Numbered from the stretch's first letter, positions 1 through 5,727 are shown. The stretch is 5,727 nucleotides of DNA from Proteobacteria bacterium UBA1847 (GCA_002338605.1 DDIP01000255.1:1-5727); one strand, 5' to 3'. Made by a program: numbers and translations. The notes: generated by a model not told the origin, from the letters alone.

Positions 1-1
1 A

Positions 2-784
2 CGGCTGGCGAGTGCGTTAGAACGATATACGTGGCGTGGCGCAGACTATGCTTTGCCTGTAACCGAGGTGCTCGCCGGCATGATGCGCAGTGTCGGAGTT
101 GATGCCGAGCGAATTCGTGTCATACCAAACGGCATTAATGTCAAGCGATTCGGAAATGTGCCGTCGCGGGACGAAGCGAAAGCGAGGCTCGGCCTGGACG
201 GAAAGTTTGTTCTCGGCTTCGCAGGTTTTGTACGTGAGTGGCATGGTCTTGAGCGAGTGCTTGAGTATCTGGCTTCCGCCGGAGACCGCAATTTACATTT
301 GCTACTGGTTGGGGATGGGCCGGCAAAGGACAACCTGGTAAAAAAGGCGGATGAGCTCGGCATTGCAAATCAGTTCACAATCACCGGTATCATCGACAGA
401 GAACGTGTTGCTGCGTACCTGGCCGCATTCGATATTGCGCTGCAACCCAAGGTGGTCGCTTATGCTTCACCATTGAAATTGTTTGAGTACCTGATGCTCG
501 GTCATGCGATCGTTGCGCCCGCAACTCCAAACATCATGGAGATTCTGGTAGATGGTCAAAACGCGTTGCTGTTTGCGCCGGATTCGGAGGCGGAATTTTG
601 TGACCAGATCAGGCGTCTGCATCGTGATCGTGAACTGGGCGAGAAGCTGGGTACGAATGCCAGAGAAACAATCCAGGTTCTTGGTCTGACGTGGACGCAA
701 AATGCGAAGCGAGTGTGCGATCTGTTCGAGAGTCTTGGTGTTGTCGATGCCAGTGCGGACCCATCTGACCGACGTTCGACATGA
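2..784 (+). CDS. Glycosyltransferase, GT4-type (GT-B fold), C-terminal part; 5' truncated by window edge
   Basis: Transfers a sugar from a nucleotide-sugar donor to a growing glycan, probably on the cytoplasmic side of the membrane during exopolysaccharide or O-antigen assembly. The frame is open to the left edge: 17 codons precede the first possible start (TTG at 53), so that TTG is internal and about 260 C-terminal residues are visible. Seen: the linker motif VIPNGINVKRF at the junction of the two Rossmann domains, then VLGFAGF..EWHGLERVLEY, LLLVGDGPAKD, and the donor-binding segment SPLKLFEYLMLG (Glu codon at 485) followed by NIMEILVDGQNALLF. Only the second Glu of the classic EX7E motif is evident; the first position is Tyr, as in the WbuB/WcaI-like style of these enzymes. 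It ends with TGA at 782-784, 49 nt before the deacetylase, which suggests one operon. Family is secure; donor and acceptor cannot be read from sequence. Confidence 0.93.
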   Translation, partial: RLASALERYTWRGADYALPVTEVLAGMMRSVGVDAERIRVIPNGINVKRFGNVPSRDEAKARLGLDGKFVLGFAGFVREWHGLERVLEYLASAGDRNLHLLLVGDGPAKDNLVKKADELGIANQFTITGIIDRERVAAYLAAFDIALQPKVVAYASPLKLFEYLMLGHAIVAPATPNIMEILVDGQNALLFAPDSEAEFCDQIRRLHRDRELGEKLGTNARETIQVLGLTWTQNAKRVCDLFESLGVVDASADPSDRRST

Positions 785-822
785 ACAAGTCCGGTTTTGA
801 TCGCGTAGCACGGCAATTATTG

Positions 823-828
823 AAGGAG
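823..828 (+). promoter_or_regulatory. Ribosome binding site of the deacetylase gene
   Basis: AAGGAG lies 5 nt before GTG at 834. This strong Shine-Dalgarno match decides in favour of the non-ATG start, since the conserved N-terminal strand LIILTYHRV begins only four codons later. Confidence 0.8.
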
Positions 829-833
829 TTTTC

Positions 834-1733
834 GTGGCGAAGAATCTGATTATCCTGACGTATCATCGCGTGCTGGATGCGCCAGATGCGTTGCAGCCGG
901 GGGAGATTTCAACGGATTTTTTCGCGGACCAGATGCGATGTTTATCGAGGTATTTCAATGTGTTACCCTTGCTCGACGGGTGCCGGCAGTTGTCGGGAGG
1001 AACCCTGCCTCCACGGGCTGTCAGTATCACCTTTGACGATGGGTATGCTGACAATTATCGAAACGCCTGGCCGGTGCTGAAGCAGTTCGATCTGCCGGCG
1101 ACGGTCTTTGTTGCCACCGGGTTTCTTGATGGCGGGCGAATGTGGAATGACACGGTTATTGAGTGTATTCGCAGGATTCCCGGAACCGAGATTGACTTGC
1201 GAGACCTGGGTCTTGGTTGTCATGTAGCGAAAGACGATGCACAGCGGGTTGCTGCCATTCACGACGTGATTCTTCGTCTCAAGTATCTGGAACCTGGCGT
1301 GCGTAACGCCAAAGCGGCGACGCTCGCCGAGAAGGCCAGCAGCCCCGTACCGGACGATCTCATGCTCGAGATACGCCAGGTGAAAGAGCTGAGTCGGTCG
1401 GGAATCGAAATCGGTGCCCACACAATCACGCACCCCATTTTGAGATCGACGGAAATTGGGACGGCCAGGGAAGAAATCGTTGGTGGAAAAAGACGGCTGG
1501 AGGAAATCGTAGGCAGCGACGTTCGTTCGTTCGCCTACCCGAACGGTAAACCCGGCGTTGACTATGATCCCGCGCACGTCGAACTGGTTAGAGAAGCTGG
1601 CTTTGAGTGTGCAGTTTCGACGACTCACGGTGCTGCAACGGCATCCAGCGACATATGGCAACTACCCCGAATCGGGCCGTGGGCAGAATCAACGTTGCGT
1701 TTTGGCCTGCGAACGCTCAGGGCCACGTTTTAG
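834..1733 (+). CDS. Polysaccharide deacetylase (NodB homology domain, carbohydrate esterase 4 type)
   Basis: Predicted metal-dependent deacetylase that removes N- or O-acetyl groups from a polysaccharide or its lipid-linked precursor. The 299-residue protein starts at GTG behind a good ribosome binding site. Motifs in order: LTYHRV (residues 8-13) on the first strand; TFDDG (66-70) carrying the catalytic-base and metal Asp residues; LPATVFVATGFL (87-98); HTITHP (196-201) with the two metal-binding His; FAYPNG (233-238); and a C-terminal VSTTHG..WQLPRIGPW segment. The insert at about 105-180 between the first two motifs is common in the larger cytoplasmic or periplasmic members found in capsule and EPS clusters. 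No signal peptide or membrane segment is visible, so it may act in the cytoplasm or leave by a non-obvious route. It is not the short XrtA-type deacetylase that opens with a LTVDVEDYF-like motif. It follows the glycosyltransferase by 49 nt and is convergent with the kelch gene. Confidence 0.93.
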   Translation: MAKNLIILTYHRVLDAPDALQPGEISTDFFADQMRCLSRYFNVLPLLDGCRQLSGGTLPPRAVSITFDDGYADNYRNAWPVLKQFDLPATVFVATGFLDGGRMWNDTVIECIRRIPGTEIDLRDLGLGCHVAKDDAQRVAAIHDVILRLKYLEPGVRNAKAATLAEKASSPVPDDLMLEIRQVKELSRSGIEIGAHTITHPILRSTEIGTAREEIVGGKRRLEEIVGSDVRSFAYPNGKPGVDYDPAHVELVREAGFECAVSTTHGAATASSDIWQLPRIGPWAESTLRFGLRTLRATF

Positions 1734-1737
1734 GCCG

Positions 1738-1753
1738 ATTGCCAAACGGCAAT
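1738..1753. terminator. Small hairpin between convergent genes, possible weak bidirectional terminator
   Basis: ATTGCC-AAAC-GGCAAT forms a 6-bp stem with a 4-nt loop in the gap between the deacetylase stop (1731-1733) and the kelch stop (1753-1755, minus strand). Neither side has a run of T, so intrinsic termination would be weak. The position between convergent stop codons is the main support. Confidence 0.3.
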
Positions 1754-2934
1754 TAGTGCTGATAGCGAAAAAACCAGGTTGCATGGCGACCGTCCTCGGA
1801 CGCATGCAGCCAAAAGCCATTGTTAACGGGATCGTATCTGAATCGACCAAAAACATAGCTGCTATCCGTTGGTCGCACGTCGGGGCGAATGGTTTCCCAC
1901 TGCTCGGCAGATACGTCGTAGATCCAGATGGTGCCGCCGAAGTAGACTGCCAGAACATCATTCTTCGTGTCGTAAGCCAATCCCGGGCCGTTGTTGGATT
2001 CCCCATTCGGGCCACTGCCTTTCGGCTGCAAAGATTGCCATCGACGACCGGGGATGTCGAATTCCCATAGAGTATGGTTGACCTCGTAATTGCCGCCAAA
2101 GTAATACAGCTTGCTGTGTGTGGGATCGTACTCAAGCGTGCCTTCAATGCTCCACGGCGGATTACCTCGCGTTGAAAGTTTCCGCCAGGTGTTTTTCTTT
2201 GGGTCATACGACCAGGTTTCCTGCAACACTTTGGCAAACAGGATCCCATCGCGACTGGAATATGCTGACGCACCGGACCCGGCAACCTCATTTGGGGATG
2301 GGTTTTTGCCGTTGTATAGAAAGGTCCATGCTGCATCGGCGAAATTGAATACCCAGGTATCCATGCAGCGGTTACACCATGGTGTTTGCGAGTCACCCCA
2401 CGTGTAGCCGCCCCATGCCACGGCGCCGTAGCCGTTGACGTACTCCAGTTGATCATAGGAATGGCGTGACATTGGTCTTGCGTCGGCGATTCCTTCGCCG
2501 GCTGGATGGAATAGTGCACCCGGGTAGTTTTCATTGTCATAGTTATTATACGCGCCCTGGTCAGCGCCGTTATACGGCGGATCAGTCACCACGTCGGCCG
2601 GATACATTTCACGCCATTTCAATGCAGCGATATCGAAGCACCAGACTTCATTGCCCGAATAGTTATAGTGTCCGCCACCGAATATGCAGAACTGGTGCGC
2701 GTCGGGGTCGTACCACCCACCGGAGTACGCCAAAATACCGAGCGGCGCCGTAACGCCTCCCAGGTCCACGAGCATCCACTTCCTGTCAGGAAGGTCATTA
2801 AGAAGGTCTGTTGGCCGATGTTCTGCAACGGCCGGCCCGACGTTCGTGAGCAGCAGCAGCACGGTCCATATCGTGAACCGGTAACTGATCAGAGTCTTGC
2901 TGTTAATGGTCGCCAACTTCGTAGTGAATCGCAT
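1753..2934 (-). CDS. Secreted kelch-repeat / galactose-oxidase-like beta-propeller protein
   Basis: Exported protein of 393 residues with no assignable enzymatic activity; such propellers usually bind or act on carbohydrate or form surface contacts. Seen: a basic N-region, a hydrophobic stretch (about 22-33, TIWTVLLLL) and an AVA signal-peptidase I-like site after residue 37. The mature part is built of repeats pairing YDP/YDT turns with FGG and W-containing strands: roughly 75-110 (YDPDAHQFCIFGGGHYN.. to W107), 160-205, 224-252 (ETWSYDPKKNTWRKL), 268-300 (YDPTHSKLYYFGGN), 320-346 and 366-390. That suits one six- or seven-bladed propeller filling the whole protein. Four Cys (83, 99, 187, 190), two of them in WCNRC, could form disulfides. 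The ATG lies inside the 3' end of the synthetase-like gene (32-nt overlap), with AAGG 3 nt upstream, so translational coupling is likely. The Tyr-Cys cofactor of true galactose oxidase cannot be confirmed. Confidence 0.88.
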   Translation of the reverse strand: MRFTTKLATINSKTLISYRFTIWTVLLLLTNVGPAVAEHRPTDLLNDLPDRKWMLVDLGGVTAPLGILAYSGGWYDPDAHQFCIFGGGHYNYSGNEVWCFDIAALKWREMYPADVVTDPPYNGADQGAYNNYDNENYPGALFHPAGEGIADARPMSRHSYDQLEYVNGYGAVAWGGYTWGDSQTPWCNRCMDTWVFNFADAAWTFLYNGKNPSPNEVAGSGASAYSSRDGILFAKVLQETWSYDPKKNTWRKLSTRGNPPWSIEGTLEYDPTHSKLYYFGGNYEVNHTLWEFDIPGRRWQSLQPKGSGPNGESNNGPGLAYDTKNDVLAVYFGGTIWIYDVSAEQWETIRPDVRPTDSSYVFGRFRYDPVNNGFWLHASEDGRHATWFFRYQH

Positions 2935-4771
2935 GAGCCTTAAACCAAAGTTCCAGAGCCATTAGAACCCAAATAAACTCGCCATAGTAGTGAGCATTCT
3001 CTGAACGATGCAAACGAATCAACTCGTCAAGGTACTCGCGTCGGACAATGTTGCGTTTGCCAATGTCCGAAAGACAATCATAGGCGAGTTCCTGCAACGG
3101 CTGATGCGATTTCATCCACAAGCCGAATGGCAATCCGAATCCATGCTTGGTCTTGCGAAGGACCTCTCGAGGCAAATAGGATCGCATCGAGTGTTTAAAG
3201 AAGTGCCGCAGGCGAAATCGGCTAATCTTCATGCCTGCGGGAACGCGATTCGAGAACTCCACGATGTCATCGTCGAGGAAAGGGAACAGCACGTCTACGC
3301 CCGCGAGATCGCACATCGATACAACCTTTCGCAGGTCGTTATCGGCAAGCGTGAACTTCCAGTCAAGTTGTAGCATCCTGTTGAGCATTGTCGATGCACG
3401 TGACGCGAAATACGTTTCCCGTAATGCTTCTACTGGAGACTGCACTCGAATTGAATTCAGAAAATCCGGATGTAATATGTCGCCAACAGGTGTTCGGTTA
3501 AAGTAGTTGTAGGTTTCCAGACGTTCTGGCATAGGCACCTTGGCTTGTTGCACATAACTTTTTAGCTTCCGTGTTGGCAGGAAGCGGTCGGCGCCCTTCC
3601 AACCCAATGCCAATGGCTCGATCACACCGTTTCTGATAATGTGCGGAATTCGATCGTAGATCGAAAAAATTTGTTGGGTTACGTAACGCACGTTGCCCCC
3701 GAACAATTCGTCTCCGCCGTCACCGCCATACAGGGTTTTAATGCCGTTGCTGCGCGCCATGCGTGCGCAAAAGTACACCGGAACAACTGATGAATTGCCA
3801 AACGGCTCGTCGTACGCCTTCGCAATGTCAGGCAGAATATCGACAACATCCGATGGAGTGACGATGTACTCGTTGTGCTTTGTTTGAAAATGGTCTGCCG
3901 TTATTTTCGCAAAGCTTGTTTCATCGTAGCCTTCCTCCTGAAAGCCGATCGTGAATGTTTTCGCGGGTGGATTCAGTTCCGACATTACGCCGGATATGGT
4001 TGAACTGTCGATCCCACCGCTCAGGAAACATCCGCTGTCTTCATCAGGGGCATGTCTTCGGATCGAGTTGCGCATGAGGTCATGCAGTTCTTCTTCAAGC
4101 AGGCGGCGATCGGCGGGACCGCTGTCAACGAACTCGGGAGACCAGTATTGTCGCTGTGTCAGGTTGCCATCCGCGTAAACGATGTACTCACCCGGCCGAA
4201 GTTTCTGTTGTTGCTCGAAAATCGATCGAGGGCTGGGAACCATATGAAAATACAGGTAGTCGAATACGGCCTGGTCACTGATGCGAGCAGGGAACAGGTT
4301 GTCATGATGCAATTGACCTGCGTTGGTTCCGAACACAAGCCCGACCTCTGGACGGCAAGAGAAAAACATCTGTGCGATTCCCATCCGGTCAATGGCGAGG
4401 ATGGTGCGCTGTTCGTGGCTGTCGATAAGCGCAAGCGAAAATGTGCCTCGCAAATAACCCAGCATATCGGTGCCGTATCGGCGACAGGCGCTTGCAATCG
4501 ATGTGGCGAAGCCTGATTTCCGGCTTTGCTCTTCAAGTTCATCGTTTGCCCAATAGGCTCTGCCGCAAATTGCACCGACAAGGCCATCGCCACGAATGAG
4601 GCATTGTCCTGCCGCGGGCCCGGATATTGCTATTCCGGATGACTCCTGCGCCTCGATGAGTGGTGGCGATGATGCATCCGTGCCGGGGCGGCCGGACATG
4701 CTGCTGAGGCTTTCACGAATGCCCTTTGACGGCGAACTGGTCGTGGCAAGGCCGAGAAACGTGTTTTTCAT
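2903..4771 (-). CDS. Asparagine-synthetase-like ATP-dependent amide ligase with degenerate glutaminase domain
   Basis: Predicted to adenylate a carboxylate and form an amide; in EPS loci such enzymes are thought to amidate sugars or polymer. With ATG at 4771 it has 622 residues. Synthetase domain (from about 230): PP-loop SGGIDSS (251-257), FTIGFQEEGYDE (273-284), DEPFGNSS (321-328), GGDGGDELFGGN (349-360), VDVLFPFLD (492-500) and TKHGFGLPFGLWM (541-553), all as in AsnB-type enzymes. The N-terminal part keeps class-II amidotransferase fold signatures (YLRGTFSLALID, LAIDRMGIAQMFF, LVFGTN), but opens MKNTFLGLATT where glutaminases have MCG, so the Cys nucleophile is missing. No HRGPD-like glutamine-binding loop is seen. 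A longer form from TTG at 4831 (642 aa) is possible, but it lacks a ribosome binding site and adds non-conserved residues. It overlaps the downstream kelch gene by 32 nt. Alternatives: exosortase-system amidotransferase relative, or a beta-lactam-synthetase/lasso-cyclase-type ligase. Substrate unknown. Confidence 0.92.
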   Translation of the reverse strand: MKNTFLGLATTSSPSKGIRESLSSMSGRPGTDASSPPLIEAQESSGIAISGPAAGQCLIRGDGLVGAICGRAYWANDELEEQSRKSGFATSIASACRRYGTDMLGYLRGTFSLALIDSHEQRTILAIDRMGIAQMFFSCRPEVGLVFGTNAGQLHHDNLFPARISDQAVFDYLYFHMVPSPRSIFEQQQKLRPGEYIVYADGNLTQRQYWSPEFVDSGPADRRLLEEELHDLMRNSIRRHAPDEDSGCFLSGGIDSSTISGVMSELNPPAKTFTIGFQEEGYDETSFAKITADHFQTKHNEYIVTPSDVVDILPDIAKAYDEPFGNSSVVPVYFCARMARSNGIKTLYGGDGGDELFGGNVRYVTQQIFSIYDRIPHIIRNGVIEPLALGWKGADRFLPTRKLKSYVQQAKVPMPERLETYNYFNRTPVGDILHPDFLNSIRVQSPVEALRETYFASRASTMLNRMLQLDWKFTLADNDLRKVVSMCDLAGVDVLFPFLDDDIVEFSNRVPAGMKISRFRLRHFFKHSMRSYLPREVLRKTKHGFGLPFGLWMKSHQPLQELAYDCLSDIGKRNIVRREYLDELIRLHRSENAHYYGEFIWVLMALELWFKAHAIHYEVGDH

Positions 4772-4785
4772 ATCATCTAACCTAA
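4772..4785 (-). promoter_or_regulatory. Probable ribosome binding site supporting the ATG at 4771
   Basis: On the minus strand TTAGG ends 9 nt before ATG at 4771-4769. The upstream TTG at 4831 has no purine-rich stretch in front of it. This favours the shorter synthetase-like protein beginning MKNTFLGL. The match to the Shine-Dalgarno consensus is modest. Confidence 0.45.
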
Positions 4786-4889
4786 AAAATGCAGTCGAAT
4801 GCTCCGGCTCGATGCGCAAATTCGCAATCAATTAAGTCACAGATTTGACAATAATGTGATGCGACGAAGGCGATCGGGTTTGGCTTCCA

Positions 4890-4920
4890 AATACAGGTTG
4901 GTGAGACGTCACCGTGTAAA
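4890..4920 (-). promoter_or_regulatory. Candidate promoter with internal dyad for the leftward two-gene operon
   Basis: Reading leftward, TTTACA (4920-4915) and TGTATT (4895-4890) resemble -35 and -10 boxes (5/6 and 4/6 matches), separated by 19 bp. A perfect dyad GGTGA-N4-TCACC (4900-4913) sits entirely inside the spacer. Long spacers with an internal dyad are the hallmark of MerR-family-controlled promoters. This is pattern inference only; no regulator gene is present in the window. Confidence 0.25.
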
Positions 4921-4929
4921 TGGCGTCTC
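4903..4929. repeat. Inverted repeat GAGACG / CGTCTC overlapping the GGTGA dyad
   Basis: GAGACG (4903-4908) and CGTCTC (4924-4929) are perfect complements 15 nt apart. They share bases with the GGTGA/TCACC dyad (4900-4913), so the two hairpins are mutually exclusive if transcribed. It could equally be an operator or chance. Confidence 0.35.
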
Positions 4930-5088
4930 GGGATAGTCCAAGGTTACCGGAAAATCAATGGCTTCAGTGCATTTTCCCAAATTGTCTTTAACGATTGAAA
5001 AATCGCAGAAGTGTGAACCGGTCGACGTTATTGGAGGCCGCGTCAGCCATAGCGTTCAGCCGATTTTCATGTCTGTATTTGGAGACAG

Positions 5089-5116
5089 TTGCAGCATGTT
5101 TTTTTTTGTTTATAGT
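5089..5116 (+). promoter_or_regulatory. Tentative promoter for the riboswitch-led transcript
   Basis: TATAGT (5111-5116) is a good -10 match. TTGCAG (5089-5094) is a weak -35, 16 bp upstream. Transcription would start near 5123 and leave about 70 nt before the aptamer. A start closer to the aptamer is also possible, so this is only the best of several weak candidates in an AT-rich stretch. Confidence 0.25.
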
Positions 5117-5195
5117 CGTTTTACTGCTTACATAATCGAAGTTGCGCCGAGAACCTTTTAGCGCGTATTTCGAGAAGTGGACAGCACTGTTTAAA

Positions 5196-5267
5196 GGCAA
5201 ACTCATCGAAAGGTGGGGACGCAAAACTACCGGTCTAAGGGAGTCAACCTAAGACGGCGGAGTTGCC
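5196..5267 (+). ncRNA. Cyclic-di-GMP-I riboswitch aptamer (GEMM-I)
   Basis: Binds the second messenger cyclic-di-GMP and controls the transcript it leads. The fold is readable by eye. Closing helix P1 pairs GGCAA (5196-5200) with TTGCC (5263-5267). The next helix pairs CATC (5204-5207) with GGTG (5212-5215), capped by a GAAA tetraloop (5208-5211). The conserved junction GGGACGCAAA (5216-5225) follows, and the third arm starts CCGGTCTAAGG. That arm pairs GTCT/AGAC and AGG/CCT around a 7-nt loop and carries CCTAAG (5248-5253), the signature half of the 11-nt GAAA tetraloop receptor. The order helix, GAAA loop, GGGACGCAAA, CCGGYCTAA matches the Vibrio Vc2-type aptamer closely. It reads rightward into the exported-protein gene 200 nt downstream. 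No canonical intrinsic terminator is seen; a translational mechanism is suggested by complementarity between 5263-5271 and 5452-5463. Confidence 0.92.
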
Positions 5268-5466
5268 AGTGACGGCCGATTCTATCCGTACTTTAACCCG
5301 GTGCATCGCCAAGCCTGCCTTCACGTCGTCTAAACAGGATGGTCATAAGCCCACGAGCAGGGCGCTGTCATTCTGTAATGGAATTGATCGTACTGCCCAA
5401 TTGGACCGCTTAAGAACAGAACTCAGGCACTGACTTGTGGTTCTCTGGATACACTGGATGCAAAAA
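5268..5466 (+). promoter_or_regulatory. Leader between aptamer and coding region (possible expression platform)
   Basis: Two hundred bases with no gene seen. A weak hairpin pairs GT(G)ACGG (5269-5275) with CCGTAC (5286-5291) and is followed only by TTTAA, too poor for a confident terminator. At the far end CACTGG (5452-5457) and CAA (5461-5463) flank an ATG (5458-5460) and are complementary to 5263-5271, overlapping the 3' strand of the aptamer's P1. This could let the aptamer state control access to the start site. Confidence 0.4.
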
Positions 5467-5727
5467 ATGAAATTGGTGGATCTCAAACAACTGGTCTTCT
5501 CGTTTAGCGCCATTGTCTGGCTGTTTGCGATTTGTGAATCGGTCAACGCCGCAGACATTGCGTCGGTTTCGATAGATAGCGAATCGAGCAGCGCCCAGAA
5601 CAATGTACATGTCACTTTTGGCCACGTCTTCGCTCAGGGCGAGGTCGTGGATCCGGCGGTCCTTGGTGCACGACTGGCGGGCGGTGCAGTAGTTCCGCTG
5701 CAAGTTGATGCCAAAGCAACTCACGCC
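5467..5727 (+). CDS. Exported protein, N-terminal part, RIFT-barrel-like start; 3' truncated by window edge
   Basis: Function unknown; the visible 87 residues show an exported protein. A Sec-type signal peptide has K2/K7 in the N-region, a hydrophobic core at about 9-23 and a VNA|AD cleavage site after residue 28. The mature start includes NVHVTFGHVFAQGEV and LAGGAVVPLQVDAKATHA. From memory of families, this resembles the N-terminal barrel of secreted proteins where a VPLQVDAKATHADGS-like motif recurs, related to the RIFT-barrel domains of YetA/exo-rhamnogalacturonan-lyase-like proteins; that link is inference. ATG at 5467 was chosen because GGATG (5456-5460) sits 6 nt upstream as a weak ribosome binding site. 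In-frame ATG at 5458 and GTG at 5437 are alternatives. The frame stays open to the window end. It is the first gene after the cyclic-di-GMP riboswitch, suggesting a role in matrix or surface remodelling tied to biofilm state. Confidence 0.8.
   Translation, partial: MKLVDLKQLVFSFSAIVWLFAICESVNAADIASVSIDSESSSAQNNVHVTFGHVFAQGEVVDPAVLGARLAGGAVVPLQVDAKATHA

Larger units (their letters stand above)
4772..5195. other. Intergenic region upstream of the synthetase operon and of the riboswitch
   Basis: About 420 bases between divergently transcribed units with no convincing gene. It holds the candidate leftward promoter and dyads, a loose inverted repeat TCACA/TGTGA (4837-4841, 4855-4859), a short hairpin TGTCT/AGACA (5070-5074, 5083-5087) and a run of T at 5099-5107. 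The 67-codon frame beginning at 4958 has no recognisable domain and only a weak GGA upstream, so it is not called. Confidence 0.6.

Noticed and set aside
1689..2540. 283-codon minus-strand frame within the kelch gene
   Set aside because: Composition is irregular and motif-free, while the overlapping frame carries a signal peptide and kelch repeats.
3008..4516. Several + strand frames opposite the synthetase-like gene
   Set aside because: All lie antisense to well-conserved synthetase motifs; none shows a plausible start signal or domain.
4845..4850. Perfect TTGACA as a rightward -35 box
   Set aside because: No acceptable -10 box lies 15-19 bp downstream and no rightward gene begins nearby.
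4837..4859. TCACA-N13-TGTGA inverted repeat as a CRP site
   Set aside because: CRP sites are TGTGA-N6-TCACA; here the half-sites are in the opposite order and too far apart.
5070..5107. Hairpin TGTCT/AGACA followed by a run of T as a rightward terminator
   Set aside because: The stem is only 5 bp, lies 11 nt from the T run, and no rightward gene precedes it.
4958..5161. 67-codon frame on the + strand in the intergenic region
   Set aside because: No recognisable domain, only a weak GGA before the ATG, and low-complexity C-terminal part from a T run (FFF); it overlaps candidate promoter sequence for the riboswitch transcript.
5343..5724. Overlapping minus-strand frames opposite the exported-protein gene
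   Set aside because: They are antisense to a frame with a clear signal peptide and to the riboswitch leader, and have no family-like motifs.
1..5727. CRISPR array, tRNA, rRNA, insertion sequence or transposase
   Set aside because: No spaced direct repeats, cloverleaf, rRNA-like stretch, terminal inverted repeats or transposase motifs were seen on either strand.

Overview
The window looks like part of an exopolysaccharide or cell-surface locus from a proteobacterium, most likely a free-living gammaproteobacterium. Moderate GC, Sec-type signal peptides on predicted exported proteins, GTG/TTG start options and a class I cyclic-di-GMP (GEMM-I) riboswitch fit this. The taxonomic guess is inference; no rRNA or other marker is present.

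Layout: (1) Bases 2-784, + strand: the C-terminal part of a GT-B (GT4-type) glycosyltransferase that runs off the left edge. (2) 834-1733, +: a complete NodB-type polysaccharide deacetylase, 49 nt downstream and probably cotranscribed. (3) 1753-2934, -: a secreted kelch / galactose-oxidase-like beta-propeller protein, convergent with the deacetylase. (4) 2903-4771, -: an asparagine-synthetase-like ATP-dependent ligase. Its synthetase domain is intact, but its N-terminal glutaminase domain lacks the catalytic cysteine. It overlaps the kelch gene by 32 nt, so (4) then (3) form a two-gene operon. (5) 4772-5466: a long intergenic region with a candidate promoter and dyad for the leftward operon and, reading rightward, a clear cyclic-di-GMP-I aptamer at 5196-5267. 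(6) 5467 to the right edge, +: the start of an exported protein whose mature N-terminus resembles secreted RIFT-barrel-type proteins.

How they may work together: the glycosyltransferase and deacetylase would build and trim a surface polysaccharide. The synthetase-like enzyme would form an amide on a glycan or small molecule, and the exported propeller and RIFT-barrel-like proteins would bind or process polymer outside the cytoplasm. The riboswitch puts at least the rightward gene under cyclic-di-GMP, the usual biofilm/motility second messenger. The most notable observations are the riboswitch with a possible start-site-sequestering alternative helix, and the glutaminase-dead synthetase translationally coupled to a secreted propeller.
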